The notes: generated by a model not told the origin, from the letters alone. 64,000 nt of DNA from Cryptomeria japonica (GCF_030272615.1 NC_081406.1:481464900-481528899), one strand, 5' to 3'. Shown: positions 11,353 through 23,351, numbered from the stretch's first letter. Numbers and translations are program-made.

Positions 11353-11649
11353 TTGAAATCCTCTCAAATTGTGAATGAAGGTTTTAATGGAAAGTCTTTT
11401 CGTGCCACCATTATTGGTTCTTCTTTCCAAATCTCAGAGGAAGAGAAATTCCTTCCGGTAAGTGATTCTGATCAAAAGAACGATGACAAAGGAGGAAGAA
11501 GAGGTAAGGGTTCTTCCTCTCCCTTGTTGACCTTGTCTATTTCACCTAACAAATCTATGGATAGGGCTTTAGATTTGGAAAAATCTAGATTGCAATACAT
11601 TGCCATATTTTTTGCAGCTGTTGATGTTGATAGATGTCCTGCTAGGAAA
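11353..11649 (+). pseudogene. LINE-1 ORF1, N-terminal part
   Basis: An open frame of Ser/Lys-rich sequence (KGGRRGKG near residue 47) ends at the copia boundary with the residues DVDRCPARK. The same residues reappear at 20670-20711 in the 68-bp duplication and run on into ARKFLDD. The frame is therefore interrupted by insertion, not naturally terminated. The product would be the N-terminus of a plant LINE ORF1 RNA-binding protein. Confidence 0.65.
11582..11649 (+). repeat. left copy of a 68-bp duplication flanking the copia element
   Basis: Ungapped match to 20644-20711, 64 of 68 identical. It abuts the first base of the LTR (11650) exactly, and its partner abuts the last base of the other LTR (20643). 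Confidence 0.92.
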
Positions 11650-13383
11650 TGTTGGACACAATGGATCACTGAGAGGTGGGTGAATTAGTGATTTAAACAA
11701 TTTTCACTTAATCAAAGCTATACCGGTTCAATATTAAATAAACAAAACATGGACCAGATACCAAAACTATGCAAACAAGGTGTGTAGGAGAAATATCTAA
11801 AGGATTAATACACTGCACAATGGAGATGCAACACATAACACCAGATGTACAAGGAAAACCCAATATGGGAAAAACCTCGATGAGAATAGTTGTTGGAGAT
11901 CTTCTGCCCCAATCCAGCCTCACAATGAAAATATCTGATTACAAATTTTAGGGCACCAACCCCTGATTTATGAGCTTCAACTCAAAGGAGCACCAACCCC
12001 TACACAATTTATAGGCTACAACCTAAAGGAGCTACAACCCCTGCACTAAGAACCTACTCAGTGTATATAATATGAAAGATTCAGATATACAAATGAGATC
12101 CTTGCTACAAATGAAGTTTTGTAACCTTTCAAAGCTTTGCACTGTCGGTTTCTATCTTACCAGTTTGTATCAACTCAACACACACTGCAACTTAGCCTTC
12201 CTACTAGTTCTAACCCTCCTTAATCTTCTCTCCCTCTATTTTGTTGAATTCAAATCACACTTGGTCGCTCTCTATTAGGTACTGCTTCTTTCAGTTTGTC
12301 ACCTCTGCATTCTATTCTCACTCTGTCGGTTTGTTCCTTGCATCGGTTTACCCTTCTTCTCCTTACCGGTACAATCTTCACTCACAAAACACTTCAAGTG
12401 TTTTTTTCTTCGGCTTTCAGACATCAATTTCACTCTTTTCTTCACTCTTCAACAACAAAACTATCTATCTTAGGTCGCAATATTTAAACTGAAGCTTTCT
12501 CGCAAAAACCAATTCAAATAGAGGGTGGCTAGGGTTTCCTTCTACAGACCAAATCTGCATCCAATCTGATCTGATCCACCTTGGATCGCACACTTGCATT
12601 GGAGGAATAAGCCATCACACTTTTTTTTATCTGTCCAAAGTGTGTTTGCCAAAATTAGAAAACTCGACCATGATTTCCGGCCTTGAAATCTGTCGACTCA
12701 TTTATGACCTAGCTATTTCCTTCTTGAGGTCCTCTTGCAATCCGATTTCCTTGCTTCGATCAAGGCACCAACAACTCCCTGATCTTTCTTTGTTGTTCAT
12801 TCTTCCTCGAGCTGCATTGATCTATTATCAACCTGGGATTTGTGGCTATTTCATTTAATGTCAACTAACTACTCCAACAACCATGTTGGTAGACACTTCA
12901 CCGACTTCTTCATGCTTGCCACCTTAGCTCCATGTGGCATCACATCGGCATACACTCAACTCACCAAAAAAATATCAGTTTAAACTCGAACATACAATAA
13001 ACTCATACCGGCACAAGCCCTTACCAGTGAGACCTTCTCCTTCTACTAACTGGTAGTGCACACTACATCGGTAGCACAACTTCACCTCTGGTGGTTTGTT
13101 ATCGCTTTGTCATTCTACCTCTTCATCACATACATTAACATAAACAAACAACCTGCCTTCATACTAGTTACAACTTGCCATACCAACACACAACTTCATA
13201 TTACCTCTTATCGTTGATGTTATTGACAGTCTCAATACCTAGTTGTCTTCTACGCCTTCATGTCGGTTGACAAGCCTTCATGTTAATATTCCTTATGCCG
13301 GTTCAATTTTCTTCAATATTTACATACCCTACTGGTAGTAGCCTACAATACCAGTTGACATCAATGACAACTCAATGCCAACA
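11650..13383 (-). repeat. 3' LTR of Copia-1
   Basis: Matches 18915-20643 along its length. Ends are TGTTGG/CCAACA on the plus strand. It is rich in ACCGGT and its one-step variants. Short open frames in it (for example 12640-12858) recur in the other LTR and have no coding signal. Confidence 0.93.
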
Positions 13384-13386
13384 ATA

Positions 13387-13395
13387 TTCCCCTTT
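13387..13395 (-). other. polypurine tract of Copia-1
   Basis: Minus strand AAAGGGGAA, followed after three bases by the 3' LTR start TGTTGG. This is the plus-strand primer position of the element. Confidence 0.8.
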
Positions 13396-13619
13396 GGCAT
13401 TGATGACAACATTATTTGTTCCAGTTTCTCTCCCCCTTTGATAATAATGGCAAAGGGAACCTTAGTTTGACACAAATAACATATCCATTGTCTACATCCG
13501 GTTAGGACACATTCTCCCCCTTGTGCCCATGCTTTATGATTCAAGAGTCATAAGATAGTAACAGTTGTTGACTCCCCCTTAACCATACATCCTCCTACAC
13601 ATTTAAGTGTTGCTGGATG

Positions 13620-13962
13620 GTGGGACTACTCCCATCTTTTGCCTTAAGTACTCAAATGGGCCCAAAGGAAGTGGCTTGGTAAATATGTCAACAATCTACT
13701 CCCCAGTGGGAACATATTCAACAATGACCTCCTTGTCAGCTATCTTCTCCCTCAAGAAGTGATACTTGATTGTAATGTGTTTTTCTCTTGAGTGGATTAC
13801 TAGATTCTTGGAGATGTTGATTGCACTTGAGTTATCACACCAGATTAGAATAGGATCTGGTATCTCCACCTGTATGTCCTTCAATGTTTGCTTCATCCAT
13901 AGCACTTGTGAGCAACAAGTAGCAGCAGCTATATATTCAGCCTCAGCAGTGGATAATGACAT
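13620..13962 (-). pseudogene. RNase H of Copia-1
   Basis: The typical copia C-terminus: LSTAEAEYIAAATC, a WCDNSSAI box with the catalytic Asp, the HSREKHI segment, and after a stop near 13697 the FTKPLP-like tail. Upstream, around 13963-14160, the frame is interrupted. The enzyme removes the RNA strand after reverse transcription. The stop before the C-terminal tail is probably a former CAG or CAA. Confidence 0.85.
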
Positions 13963-14169
13963 TGAGTCTTGCTTCTTGTTGTGCCATGATACTAACCGGT
14001 CTCCTAAGTAGAAAGCACCTCCACTTATATTTTTTCAGCCATCAATACGCCCTACCCAATCTACATCAGTATAATCCTACAAAGAGAAGTCTCCTTTCTT
14101 TGGATACCACGGGTCATAGCTGATAGTTCCTTGCAAATACCTGAAGATTCTTCTGATAACATTTAGGTG

Positions 14170-15144
14170 AGACTATTTAGGAGCAGCTTGGAATCTTCCT
14201 ACCATGCAAACATCTTGTACAATATCCAGTCTAAATGTTGTTAAATATAACAGACTACCAATCATAGACCTATACAGTGTTTGCTCAACTTCCGGTGACT
14301 CATCTAGTTTTCTCAACTTACAACTGGTAACCATGGGAGTACTTACCGGTTTGCTATCCTCCATTTGAAATTTCTTCAGCATGTCTTTCGCATACTTGGT
14401 TTGGGAGATGAAAATTCCTTTCTCCTACAGTGAGATATGCAAACCAAGAAAATAGGACAACTCACCTAGCATGGACATCTCAAATTCTGTCTTCATCTGA
14501 TCTGCAAATTCTTTGCACATGATATCCTTGTCTACACCAAAGATAATATCATCCACATATACAACCACTATAATCATGTGATCTCCATTTACCTTGACAT
14601 ACAAGTTACTTTCTACATTCCCTTTGTGAAATCTTTGCTCCTTCAAGTATTTATCCAACTGGGAATACCATGCTCTGTGAGCTTGCTTCAAACCATACAA
14701 AGCTTTCTTCAACCAGCATACAAAACTCTCATTATCATGTAAAAGATAACCCTCCTGGTGTTCCGTATATACCTCTTCTTCAAGGTTACCATTTAAAAAG
14801 GCAGATTTGACATCCATTTGGTATACTTTGTAACCTTTATAGGCAGAAAAAGCTAAAAACATTCTTATTGCCTCTAACCTAGCAATCAGTGCAAAGGTTT
14901 CTTTGAAGTCAATACCTTCCATTTGAGCATACCCTTTGCAAACTAACCTTGCTTTATTCCGGATTATCTTGCCTTCTTCATTCATCTTATTTCGGTAGAC
15001 CCACTTGGTACCTATGACATTCTTGTATGTTGGTCTAGGAACAAGTTCCCATGTTTGATTCTTCTCAATTTGTGTCAACTCTTCATCCATGGCATCTACC
15101 CATTTCTCACTTTTGCTAGCTTCATCAAAAAAAATTGGGTTCAA
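14170..15144 (-). pseudogene. pol: reverse transcriptase of Copia-1
   Basis: Nearly continuous. WVDAMDEEL and TWELVPRP start the domain, VYQMDVKSAFLNG holds the first catalytic Asp, KALYGLKQA follows, and VVYVDDIIFG is the catalytic YVDD near 14545. A stop near 14425 separates the domain from its C-terminal end (14382-14173, FQMEDSKPVSTPM). The motifs are intact, so this domain is better kept than those of Gypsy-1. Confidence 0.9.
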
Positions 15145-15262
15145 GTTCTGTCATGAGGTAGAAATTTACCTACTCATCATTCTGGGCTAGTCATCTTCTA
15201 GTTTGCACACCTTCATTTTTATCTCCTATGATATGTTCTTCCAGATGGTTCTTTTGCACATA

Positions 15263-16048
15263 CTAGTTGGAGTTCTTGCTTGGTGCTTCCTCTACTGGTC
15301 CATTTTCAGATTGTTCTTCATGCTCGTCATCTGAAACATCAATATAGGGTGTCGGTGCAGATTCTTTCTTATGTAGGTCTTCATCTATTCTCATATTTAT
15401 ACTATCAACCATTTTTGTCAAATTCTTGTTGTAGCATTTGTAGGCTTTGCTCTTGGTTGAGTAGACCAAGAAGATTCCTTCATCACTTCTGGAATCAAAA
15501 CTTCCTAATCCATCTACATCTCTCTTGATGAAGCACTTACTTCCAAACACTCTAAAATGCTTGAGTGATGGCTTCCGGTTGTACCATAACTCATAGGGAG
15601 TCATTCTACTGTTCACTCTTAGTTGTACCCAGTTTAATGTATAGACAGCAATATGAATTGCTTCCTTCCAATATGTATCTGGTAAGCTAGCCTCATTCAA
15701 CATTGTTCTAGCCATTTCTTTTACTGTCCTATTCTTCCTTTCTACCACACCATTCTGTTGTGGTGTTCTTGCTACTGAATACTATCTATGGATTCCATGT
15801 TTCTCACAGTAGTCAATAAACTCATTTGAAGAATATTCTCCACCCCGGTCTGATCTTAAACACTTTAACCAGTATCCACTGTCATTTTCAACCATCCTTC
15901 TAAAAATATTGAATATTTCAAATGCCTGTGATATTTCATGCAAAAAAGTCACCCAATTCATCCTTGAGTAGTCATCAATGAACAACATGAAGTATCTCTC
16001 ACCAATCAGAGCCCTTGTCCTTGATGGCCCACACAAATCTATATGCAC
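15263..16048 (-). pseudogene. int: integrase of Copia-1
   Basis: Core D-D-E domain: MHIDLCGP (first Asp), LRSDRGGEYSS (second Asp) and PQQNG.VERKN (Glu), followed by YWKEA and the GKxP-like tail RKPSLKHFRVFGS. A TAG at about 15781 between HR and YSVART is probably a former CAG. The pre-integrase H2C2 part lies upstream in the protease block. Integrase joins cDNA to the target, and the unusual 68-bp flanking duplication is relevant to how this copy integrated. Confidence 0.88.
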
Positions 16049-16124
16049 TAATTATAGAGGTCTTGAGGTATTGTACTCTTTTGTTTTGCAAATTAGTTTG
16101 ATTTTCTTTCCTCTGATACATTCA

Positions 16125-16635
16125 TCACAAAAAGTACTGGTTGTTTTTGTTATTTTTGGAATGTTTCTTACACACCAGTTCTTTCTTATCTTCACCAGAA
16201 TTGTCAAAATTCACATGACCTAATCTCTGGTGCCACAACCAACTTTCATCAGCTTGTCCCATCATGCATTGGGACTCATAGAATTCCTTCAGATTGTAGA
16301 CATTACCATTTGTTCTCTTTCCTTCTGCCACAACCTGACCGGTACTCTGCTTTCTTATCTGACAATCAGTAGAGTCAAATGTGAACTTGTACCCTTTGTC
16401 ACACATCTGAATTACACTCAGCAGATTATGCTTCAGTCCTTCCACATAGTACACATCATGAGCCTTAAGCTTACCATCAATATTCAATGGACCTTTAATC
16501 TTGATGGAGGAGTTGTCACCAAAACGGACAGAACCATCATTCCAATCATCAAGCTTGATAAAAAATTTCTTGTCTCCGATCATGTGATTTGAGCAGCCAC
16601 TATCAACTACCCATAAATTCTTCCTTTCAGCATGT
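16125..16635 (-). pseudogene. protease and GAG-pre-integrase region of Copia-1
   Basis: The aspartic protease signature VVDSGCSNHM is at about 16590-16620. It is followed by LKHNLLSV and the pre-integrase LWHQRLGHVNF near 16205-16230. The protease cleaves the polyprotein in virus-like particles. The frame continues downstream only after interruptions before the integrase at 16048. Confidence 0.85.
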
Positions 16636-16643
16636 AGAGTAGT

Positions 16644-17085
16644 TTACACAATCAAGCTTGACACAGTCTTATTCTTCTCCTTCTCCATCCAAACTTGTTT
16701 CTCTTCTTTCTTCTCTTCTTCTGTCATCTTGTGTTCCGGTTTAGTCTCTATCTTTTGATCTGGTACTGTTCTCTTTTGATCACCAGTTCTCATCTTACAA
16801 TGCCTTGGTATGAGACCAAAATTTTGACACTTGTAACATTTTACATTAGCATTGAAAGATGTATCCAAAGCATTCTTGTAAGACATCTGCACACTTCTCC
16901 TAAACTCATAACTCTTATGACCAAACTCATTGCAATTATAGCAAGTGACATTTGTACCTTGTAATGCAGCAAATGAATTTTTTCTCTCAAAACTGGGATT
17001 TACATTCAAATTCCTACAGTCTTCCATTCTATGACCAAAATTATTACACCAGTGACAATAACCATGAAATTTTGGAACATACCGA
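16644..17085 (-). pseudogene. gag: Copia-1 gag C-terminal part with three tandem zinc knuckles
   Basis: Three CCHC-like boxes in a row. The first, C-H-W-C-N-N-F-G-H-R-M-E-D-C (about 17020-17062), is intact. The second, C-Y-N-C-N-E-F-G-H-K-S-Y-E-F, has Phe for the last Cys. The third, C-Y-K-C-Q-N-F-G-L-I-P-R-H-C, has Leu for His. A Lys/Glu-rich tail follows. Together with the knuckle near 18060 the element once had four. Such boxes bind genomic RNA. Confidence 0.8.
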
Positions 17086-17534
17086 TTAGATTGTCTTGGT
17101 TCTACAAATGACTACCTCACCGGGGGTTTTCCTTTCATGATGCTAACTCTGGTGAATCCTTCATGATCAACTCTTACATTTCTCCTTGGATTTGCATGTC
17201 AGTGCATTGATTATGGTCTCTATTTCATTGATTGTGTATACCGGTTTGTGTGACGATTCTTGACAGCATCTGCATATGTCTTCTTACCGGTATCATTGCT
17301 TACTATGAATGTCTTCTTCTCTTCACCTTCATTTGAAGAAGTAAATAGTATCTCCTTACTGGATGTGTCTTTTGTATTAGAACTTTGACCCTCTTCAAAT
17401 CCTATGCCACTGGTATCCTTAGATTGCTATTGTTTGCTCAACATCTTGTCTAAAGCTTCGATGCTACCTTCATATTTGCTTCTCACTTTCATTTCTTCCT
17501 TACTTTTCTCTAATTCCTTCTAGAGCTTGACAAT

Positions 17535-17744
17535 TTATTCTTCTAGGTTCTGATGTTCCTTCTCCTTTTTACTCAATCTGGTTCTAGTAACTTCACAGAT
17601 CCTCTTGGCTTCTTCCAATTGAATTTTAAGATCAGCAATTGTTTTCTTAAACTCTTCAAGAGATTTCTCCAATATCTCTTGTTCTTTAGTTGCAGCCTTT
17701 TTCACCTTCTTCAAATCTCTTCTTGTTTTCTTCAACTCTTCCAA
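17535..17744 (-). pseudogene. Copia-1 gag coiled-coil segment
   Basis: About 69 residues almost wholly of Glu, Lys, Leu and Arg with heptad-like spacing (EELKKTRRDLKKVKKA, then LKIQLEEAKR). It sits between the two zinc-knuckle zones. Function in the element is unknown; particle assembly through coiled-coil contact is a reasonable guess. Flanking frames contain stops. Confidence 0.6.
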
Positions 17745-17792
17745 GGCACTGATGAGCTCTACTTCAAGATCTCCTTCTCTTTCTTGCTTTTC

Positions 17793-18848
17793 CTATTCTC
17801 CTTCTTCAGGTACCAGAACCTCTTGGGCCATGAAAATGGTTGCACTAACATCATCTTCATTGCAATAGTCATCTAAGACACTCTCCTCATCGGTGGTATC
17901 ATTTTCATGTGTATAAAGATTGGTCTGCTTTCGGTTTCCTCTTCTACCATACCGGTAGACATTCTTCTTCTTGTCTTTACCGTATGATCTTCTACCACTT
18001 GATTGATCATCTTCCTTCTTATCACTATAGGGACATTTGGCAGAAAAATGTCCAATCTTTCCACAGTTGAAACATTTCAGGGGCAAATTGCCTTTGTATC
18101 TTCCTGAACTCGTCTTGAGTCTTCTGACAGAGTTTTCCATGTTATCATCAGAGTCTTGACCGGTTCCATCATGAGTAGACTCTTATTTTCCTTTTCTTGA
18201 TGTTTTGAATGCAGCTTCTTTCTTCATAGCCTCACAACCGGCAGTCCTCATTTGATAAATAGTTAGTGAACCATACAATTCATCCATTGTAAAGACTTTC
18301 AGATATTTTTCTTCTTCTATTGCAGAAACCTTTGTATGATACTTAGGTGTAAGGGATCTAAGTACTTTCTTCACTACCACCTCATCTTTTATTTTTTCTC
18401 CAAGCCCTATAATGGTGTTTATCTTTTCATCAATCCTTTGGAGATAGTCAGCAATCTTTTTTTCATCTCTCATCTTCAAACCCTCAAGATGTGCTCTCAA
18501 TGTCTATAACTTGGCTTCCTTAACTTTAGCATCACCTTCAAATATTTTCTGCAACTTATCCAAAGTTGCTTTGGCAGATGAGCAGTGCATGACCTTAACA
18601 GACTCGTTATCAGATAACCCACTAAGAATAGCATTCTTTGCCTTAGCATTGTTCTCATATTCCTTCTTATCATCTAGATCAATAGGAGGATTATTAGGAA
18701 TAGTATACCCATTCACAACCGACATCCATACATCACAACCTAAAGAGGACAGATAAGTTTCCATTCTTCTACTCCAAAAAGCATAGTTGACACCATCAAA
18801 CATAGGGGCTTTTGAGGATCCTGATTCATTTCTTGCCATTGTGAACAC
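17793..18848 (-). pseudogene. gag: Copia-1 gag N-terminal part
   Basis: A start at 18842-18848 just inside the primer site leads to PMFDGVNYAFWSRRMETYL, the usual copia capsid opening. It continues through DEKKIADYLQRI and VVKKVLRSLTPKY to a CCHC knuckle C-F-N-C-G-K-I-G-H-F-S-A-K-C near 18030-18072. Stops near 18502 (KL-stop-TLRAHL, a likely CAG-to-TAG change) and 18183 break it. An acidic Ser/Lys-rich tail follows the knuckle. Confidence 0.88.
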
Positions 18849-18900
18849 TTAACAGGATCTACTCAAGCTAGAGAACACTTTAAAAAAATAGGGTACCTAG

Positions 18901-18912
18901 GCTCTGATACCA
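18901..18912 (-). other. primer binding site of Copia-1
   Basis: The minus strand reads TGGTATCAGAGC, a perfect match to the plant initiator tRNA-Met 3' end complement, two bases from the 5' LTR. Confidence 0.95.
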
Positions 18913-18914
18913 AT

Positions 18915-20643
18915 TGTTGGACATAATGGATCACTGAGAGGGGGGTGAATCAGTGATTTAAACAATTTTCACTTAATTAGAGCTATACCGATTCAATATG
19001 AAATAAACAAAATGCAGACCAGTTACCAAAACTACGCAAGCAAGGTGTGTAGGAGAAATATCTAAAGGATTAATACACTACACACATAGAGATGCAAAAC
19101 ACAACACCAGGTGTACGACAAAAAGCCAATCTAGGAAAAACCTCGATGAGAATAGTTGTTGGAGATCTTCTACCCCAATCCAGCCTCACAATGAAAAGAT
19201 CTAAATACAAATTTTAGGGCACCAACCCAAGGAGCACCAACCCCTGATTTATGAGCTTCAATGCAAAGGAGCACCAACTCCTACACAATTTATAGGCTAC
19301 AACCTAAAGGAGCTGCAACCCCTGCACTAAGCACCTACTCAGTGTATATAATATGAAAGATTCAGGTATACAAATGAGATCCTTGTTGCAAATGAATTTT
19401 TGCAACCTTTCAAAGCTTTGCACTGTCGGTTTCTATCTTACTGGTTTGTATCAACTCAACACACTGCAACTTAGCCTTCCTGCTGGTTCTAACTCTCCTT
19501 AATCTTCTCTCCCTCTGTTTTGCTGAATTCAAATCACACTTGGCTGCTCTCTATCAGGTATTGCTTCTTTCAGTTTGTCACCTCTGCATTCTATGCTCAC
19601 TCTTTTGATTTGTTCCTTACATCGGTTTACCCTTCTTCTCCTTACCGGTATAATCTTCACTCACAAAACACTTCAAGTGTTTTTCTCTTTGGATTTCAGA
19701 CAACAATTTCACTCTTTTCTTCACTCTTCAGCAGCAACACTATCTGTCTTAGGTCGCAATATTTAAACTGAAGCTTTCTCGCCAAAAAACCAATTCAAAC
19801 AGAGGGTGGCTAGGGTTTCCTTCTACCAACCAAATATGCATCCAATCTGATCTGATCCGCCTTGGATCGCACACCTGCATTGGAGGAATAAGTCATCATG
19901 CATTTTTTATCTGTCCAAAGTGTGTTTGCCAAAAATAGCAAACTCGACCATGATTTCCAGCCTTGAAATTTGTCGACTCATTTATGACCCAGTTGTTTCC
20001 TTCTCGAGGTGCTCTTGCAATCCGATTTCCTTGTTTCGATCCAGGCACCAACAACTCCCTGATCTTTCTCTGTCGTTCATTCTTTCTCGAGCCGCATTGA
20101 TCTGTTATCAACCCGTGATTTGTGGTTGTTTCATTTAATGTTGACTAACTACTCCAACAACCATGTTGTTAGACACTTCACTGACTTCTGCATGCTTGCC
20201 ACCTCAGCTCCATGTGGCATCACATCGGCATACACTCATCTCACCGATAAAAGGTTGGTTTCAAGTCGAACATACAACAAACTCATACTGGCACAAGCCC
20301 TTACTGGTGAGACCTTCTCTTTCTGCTAACCGGTAGTGCACACTACACCAGTAGCATAGCTTCACCTCTAGTGGTTTGTGATGTCTATGTCATTCTGCCT
20401 CTTCATCACATAAATTAACACAAATAAATAGTTTGCCTTCATACCAGTTACAACTTGCCATGCCAACACACAACTTCATATCACCTCTTACTGGTAATGT
20501 TACTGACAGTCTCAATACCTACTTGTCTTCCATGCCTTCATGTTAATCTTCCTTATGCCAGTTCAATCTTCTTCAATATTGACATACCCTATCGGTAGTA
20601 GCCTATAATACCGGTTGAAATCAATGACAACTCAATGCCAACA
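18915..20643 (-). repeat. 5' LTR of Copia-1
   Basis: 1729 bp, TGTTGG..CCAACA on the plus strand, homologous to 11650-13383. It abuts the primer site on one side and the right copy of the 68-bp duplication on the other. Confidence 0.93.
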
Positions 20644-20711
20644 AATCTAGATTGCAAGACATTGCCATATTTTTTGTGGATGTTGATGTTGATAGATGTC
20701 CTGCTAGGAAA
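20644..20711 (+). repeat. right copy of the 68-bp duplication flanking Copia-1
   Basis: Same 68 bp as 11582-11649 with four substitutions and no gaps. LINE-1 ORF1 continues from it in frame. Confidence 0.92.
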
Positions 20712-22337
20712 TTCCTGGACGATTGATTTAAAAATGTTTGGTTAAAAAAAATAGCGTTTAATTTTTCTTTCTGCAGAATGGTTCAAAAAGGGTTTTTTGT
20801 TATTTTCTTCAAAGATAATAGGTCTAAGATAGAAGTAATTAAGAAAAAGTTTTGGATCGTTGGGAAAGCTACTTTCAAGGCTCTCAAATGGTCCTTTGAT
20901 GCAATTAACGAAGAGATTTTGTCTCTCTCATTCCCTCGGTGGATTCAGATTAAGAATCTACCTCCCATTTTTTGGAATTCTATACCTCGAATTTTGGAAC
21001 CCATCGACAGAGTTATCATAATTGACCACTCATCGAACCTAGTTCCCCACCCGGATGCCAAAGTTTTAGTCTCCTTCAACCCTGGGAAAGACATCCCTAG
21101 ATTCATTGAAATTAATATTGGAGAAGAACACTTTTCTTGTCTCATCAAAACCCTTGGCGGTATTAACGTGTGCTTTCTTTGCAGAAGAGAGGGGCATATA
21201 AGGAGACTTTGCCCTTTTCTTAACACCAGAAAGAGGGTTCCTAAGAACCCATCTAATTCTGAGGTTAATCATAACAAAGGAGGGGATAAACCCTCTGCTT
21301 CAGCTCCCAGCCTTAGCGAGAACCACCTCCCTTCTTGTTAAACTCGACTCTCTCAAGGATGCCATCAATAAAGCCATAACTGGTTGCCCGATGGAGATAC
21401 TAGACGAGCCCCCCATTATTGATAGTTCTACCTCTTTTGGACCCTTCAATATCGACCACCCACCGCATTCGGCTATCTCTCAGGTTGAGGAGACGAAAAA
21501 TAAAGGTTTCCAGGTGGTGGCTAGGAAGAACAAGAGGTCTACAAATAAAAATGTGCAGCAACTTGCACTGGAGAAGATTAGAGCACAAGAGATTAATAAA
21601 ACATGTGCATCAACGGCTCCTATGGAAGATGATTCGGTGGATGCTCTGCCTGAGATCAAAGCTGCTGAAAATAACAAAAAGGACTCTTTGGTAAAATCCA
21701 TTATTAGAAATTTTGAAGGGTTGGATCACGATACCAATTATTTAGGAAGGGTGGAGATTGACACCCCTCCCCCCAGAAATCCCTCATCTAAGCTTGATGC
21801 TAACCAATTCCATGTTCTTGCCAGCCAGTCTGATAGGACTGAGGATTAGGATGCTATGGGATCCTGAGAGGAGGGGAGCCCCCCCCTCCTCAAATTGTTG
21901 ATACCATGGTTTCTTCCCCTCCTCAATCTAACAAGTTGGTTGATCTTGACAGTACAATCTTTGAGATTATCCATGTCGACCCAACAGTTGGCAAATCCAA
22001 TCCTGATAATCTTCCCATGCTTACCGAACTTGGCATTTCAGAAGTTGATCCCCTAGATGATGACATTCGAGAATCCAAAGTAGAGACTAAATTGGCTTCC
22101 AACTTCTTTGTCACTAGTGATGATAAGGAGTAGGATAGATAAATTGTGGATGAAGAGGCATTGGGTGTAGAAGTTACAAAGGTTGATAATGCTAACAAGG
22201 AAGGAAAGCATTCAAGGCGTAAGAGAGGTAGGCCTCTAGGTTCCAAAAAAAAGTCCCCCTTGCATAAAAAATCTAATCAAAAATCCAACATGCCCAAGTG
22301 TTATAGCAGCTTCAAAGCTGCCAAGGAATCTAATTAA
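20712..22337 (+). pseudogene. LINE-1 ORF1 main part: DUF4283-like domain, zinc knuckle, AT-hook
   Basis: From 20778 a 187-codon open stretch carries the GFFVIFF..W.F segment typical of plant LINE ORF1 (DUF4283-like), then a perfect CCHC box C-F-L-C-R-R-E-G-H-I-R-R-L-C at about 21169-21212. Low-complexity acidic/Ser-rich sequence follows in several frames to 22133. A basic block with RKRGRPLGSKKK (an AT-hook, RGRP core) lies near 22210-22255. ORF1 products bind LINE RNA. The AT-hook suggests minor-groove DNA contact. Stops at about 20730, 21341 and 22133 show decay. Confidence 0.78.
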
Positions 22338-22344
22338 CTTTAGT

Positions 22345-23351
22345 TGATGATGAAGTGCATATCTTGGAACGTCAGGGGCTGGAATCCCCTGATAGAAAAT
22401 ACATTGTTAGAAGAACGATCAACCAACATAAAGACCTGGATTTTGTCATACTCTGAGAAGTCAAAGCGACCAACTTCTCACTAGATGTCAATCTGAAATT
22501 TGTATGGAAAGATGTCATTAGAGTTTGTACCAAGCATGATAAGGGAAAAGGGGGAGTTGTGATTCTCATCAATCCCAAATGGAAATCCTCAAATTCTCAA
22601 CTTTGTTATATTTCCCTGTAACAGAGCAGTGTGGGTCTCCTTCAAGGATGGGGATTCTACATTTGGATTGTGCACAATTTACACTCCAAATGACTATAGA
22701 TAGAGACCTGACCTCTGGCAATGGCTCTCCTCCTTACCAGATATCCCCTGGATAGTGGGAGGGGATTTCAACATGGTTGAGCACCTAGAGGACAAGTCTA
22801 GAGGTAGTAGAATGGATTGGAAGAGTGGTGAGAAGATTCATTGGAAAAGGTTGAAAGGTTTAAAGATATTATTTGATCATTTAGAAGATTTGAGATCAGG
22901 CTTTAAAGGAATATGGTTCACATGGTGCAAATACCAAAAAGGTCATAATAGAATCTACTCTAGACTTGATAGATTCTATGCCAAAAAAGACTTCTTCTCC
23001 TTTCTCTCTGATCCACAAGGGTGCCTGGTGGGGGTTTGGCCCTCCTCCCTATCAAATCATCATCCCATTATTGCTCAAATCACCCTCGGGGATGCTGTTA
23101 AAGTAGAATTTGAGGGAAATAGGAAATTCATCCTTAATACTAAGCTACTTGAAAACCAAGATGTTTTGGTTACTATCCATATCATCGGACTTTTCAATAA
23201 ATGGAATTCTAAATTTGAGTCCAACATTAAGAGATGGAACACCTCGGTGAACAGTTGGCAAAACATTCTTAAAACTATTGGTAAAAAGAGGGGCAAAGAT
23301 ATGAAGCGAACTGAACTTATTCTCACCACTAATCTCCACAAGGTAGAATAA
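22345..23351 (+). pseudogene. LINE-1 endonuclease, broken
   Basis: An APE-type endonuclease start, CISWNVRGWN, is at about 22353-22382. A frameshift follows at once, and the remaining N-terminal half is read in another frame. From 22755 the frame is open: GGDFNMVEH, IWFTWC, RLDRFY, then SNHHPIIAQ. The last should be S-D-H in active enzymes, so the catalytic Asp is Asn here (GAT to AAT type change). The enzyme nicks target DNA to prime reverse transcription. Confidence 0.82.

Larger units (their letters stand above)
11650..20643 (-). mobile_element. Copia-1: Ty1/copia element, about 9.0 kb, inserted in LINE-1
   Basis: Two LTRs of about 1.73 kb with matching TGTTGG..CCAACA ends flank a 5.5-kb internal region coding on the minus strand in the order gag, protease, integrase, RT, RNase H. 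Integrase before RT is diagnostic of Ty1/copia. A perfect tRNA-iMet primer site and a purine tract are in place. About 12 differences in the first 113 bp of the LTRs suggest an old insertion. Stops interrupt gag and pol. A SIRE-like lineage is possible but not shown. Confidence 0.93.

Noticed and set aside
11708-12492. Several 60-80-codon open frames
   Set aside because: They lie in the Copia-1 LTR and have no conserved counterpart beyond the LTR duplication.
12640-12858. 72-codon frame repeated at 19920-20138
   Set aside because: Both lie at the same place in the two Copia-1 LTRs. Duplication comes from the LTRs and there is no domain or codon signal.
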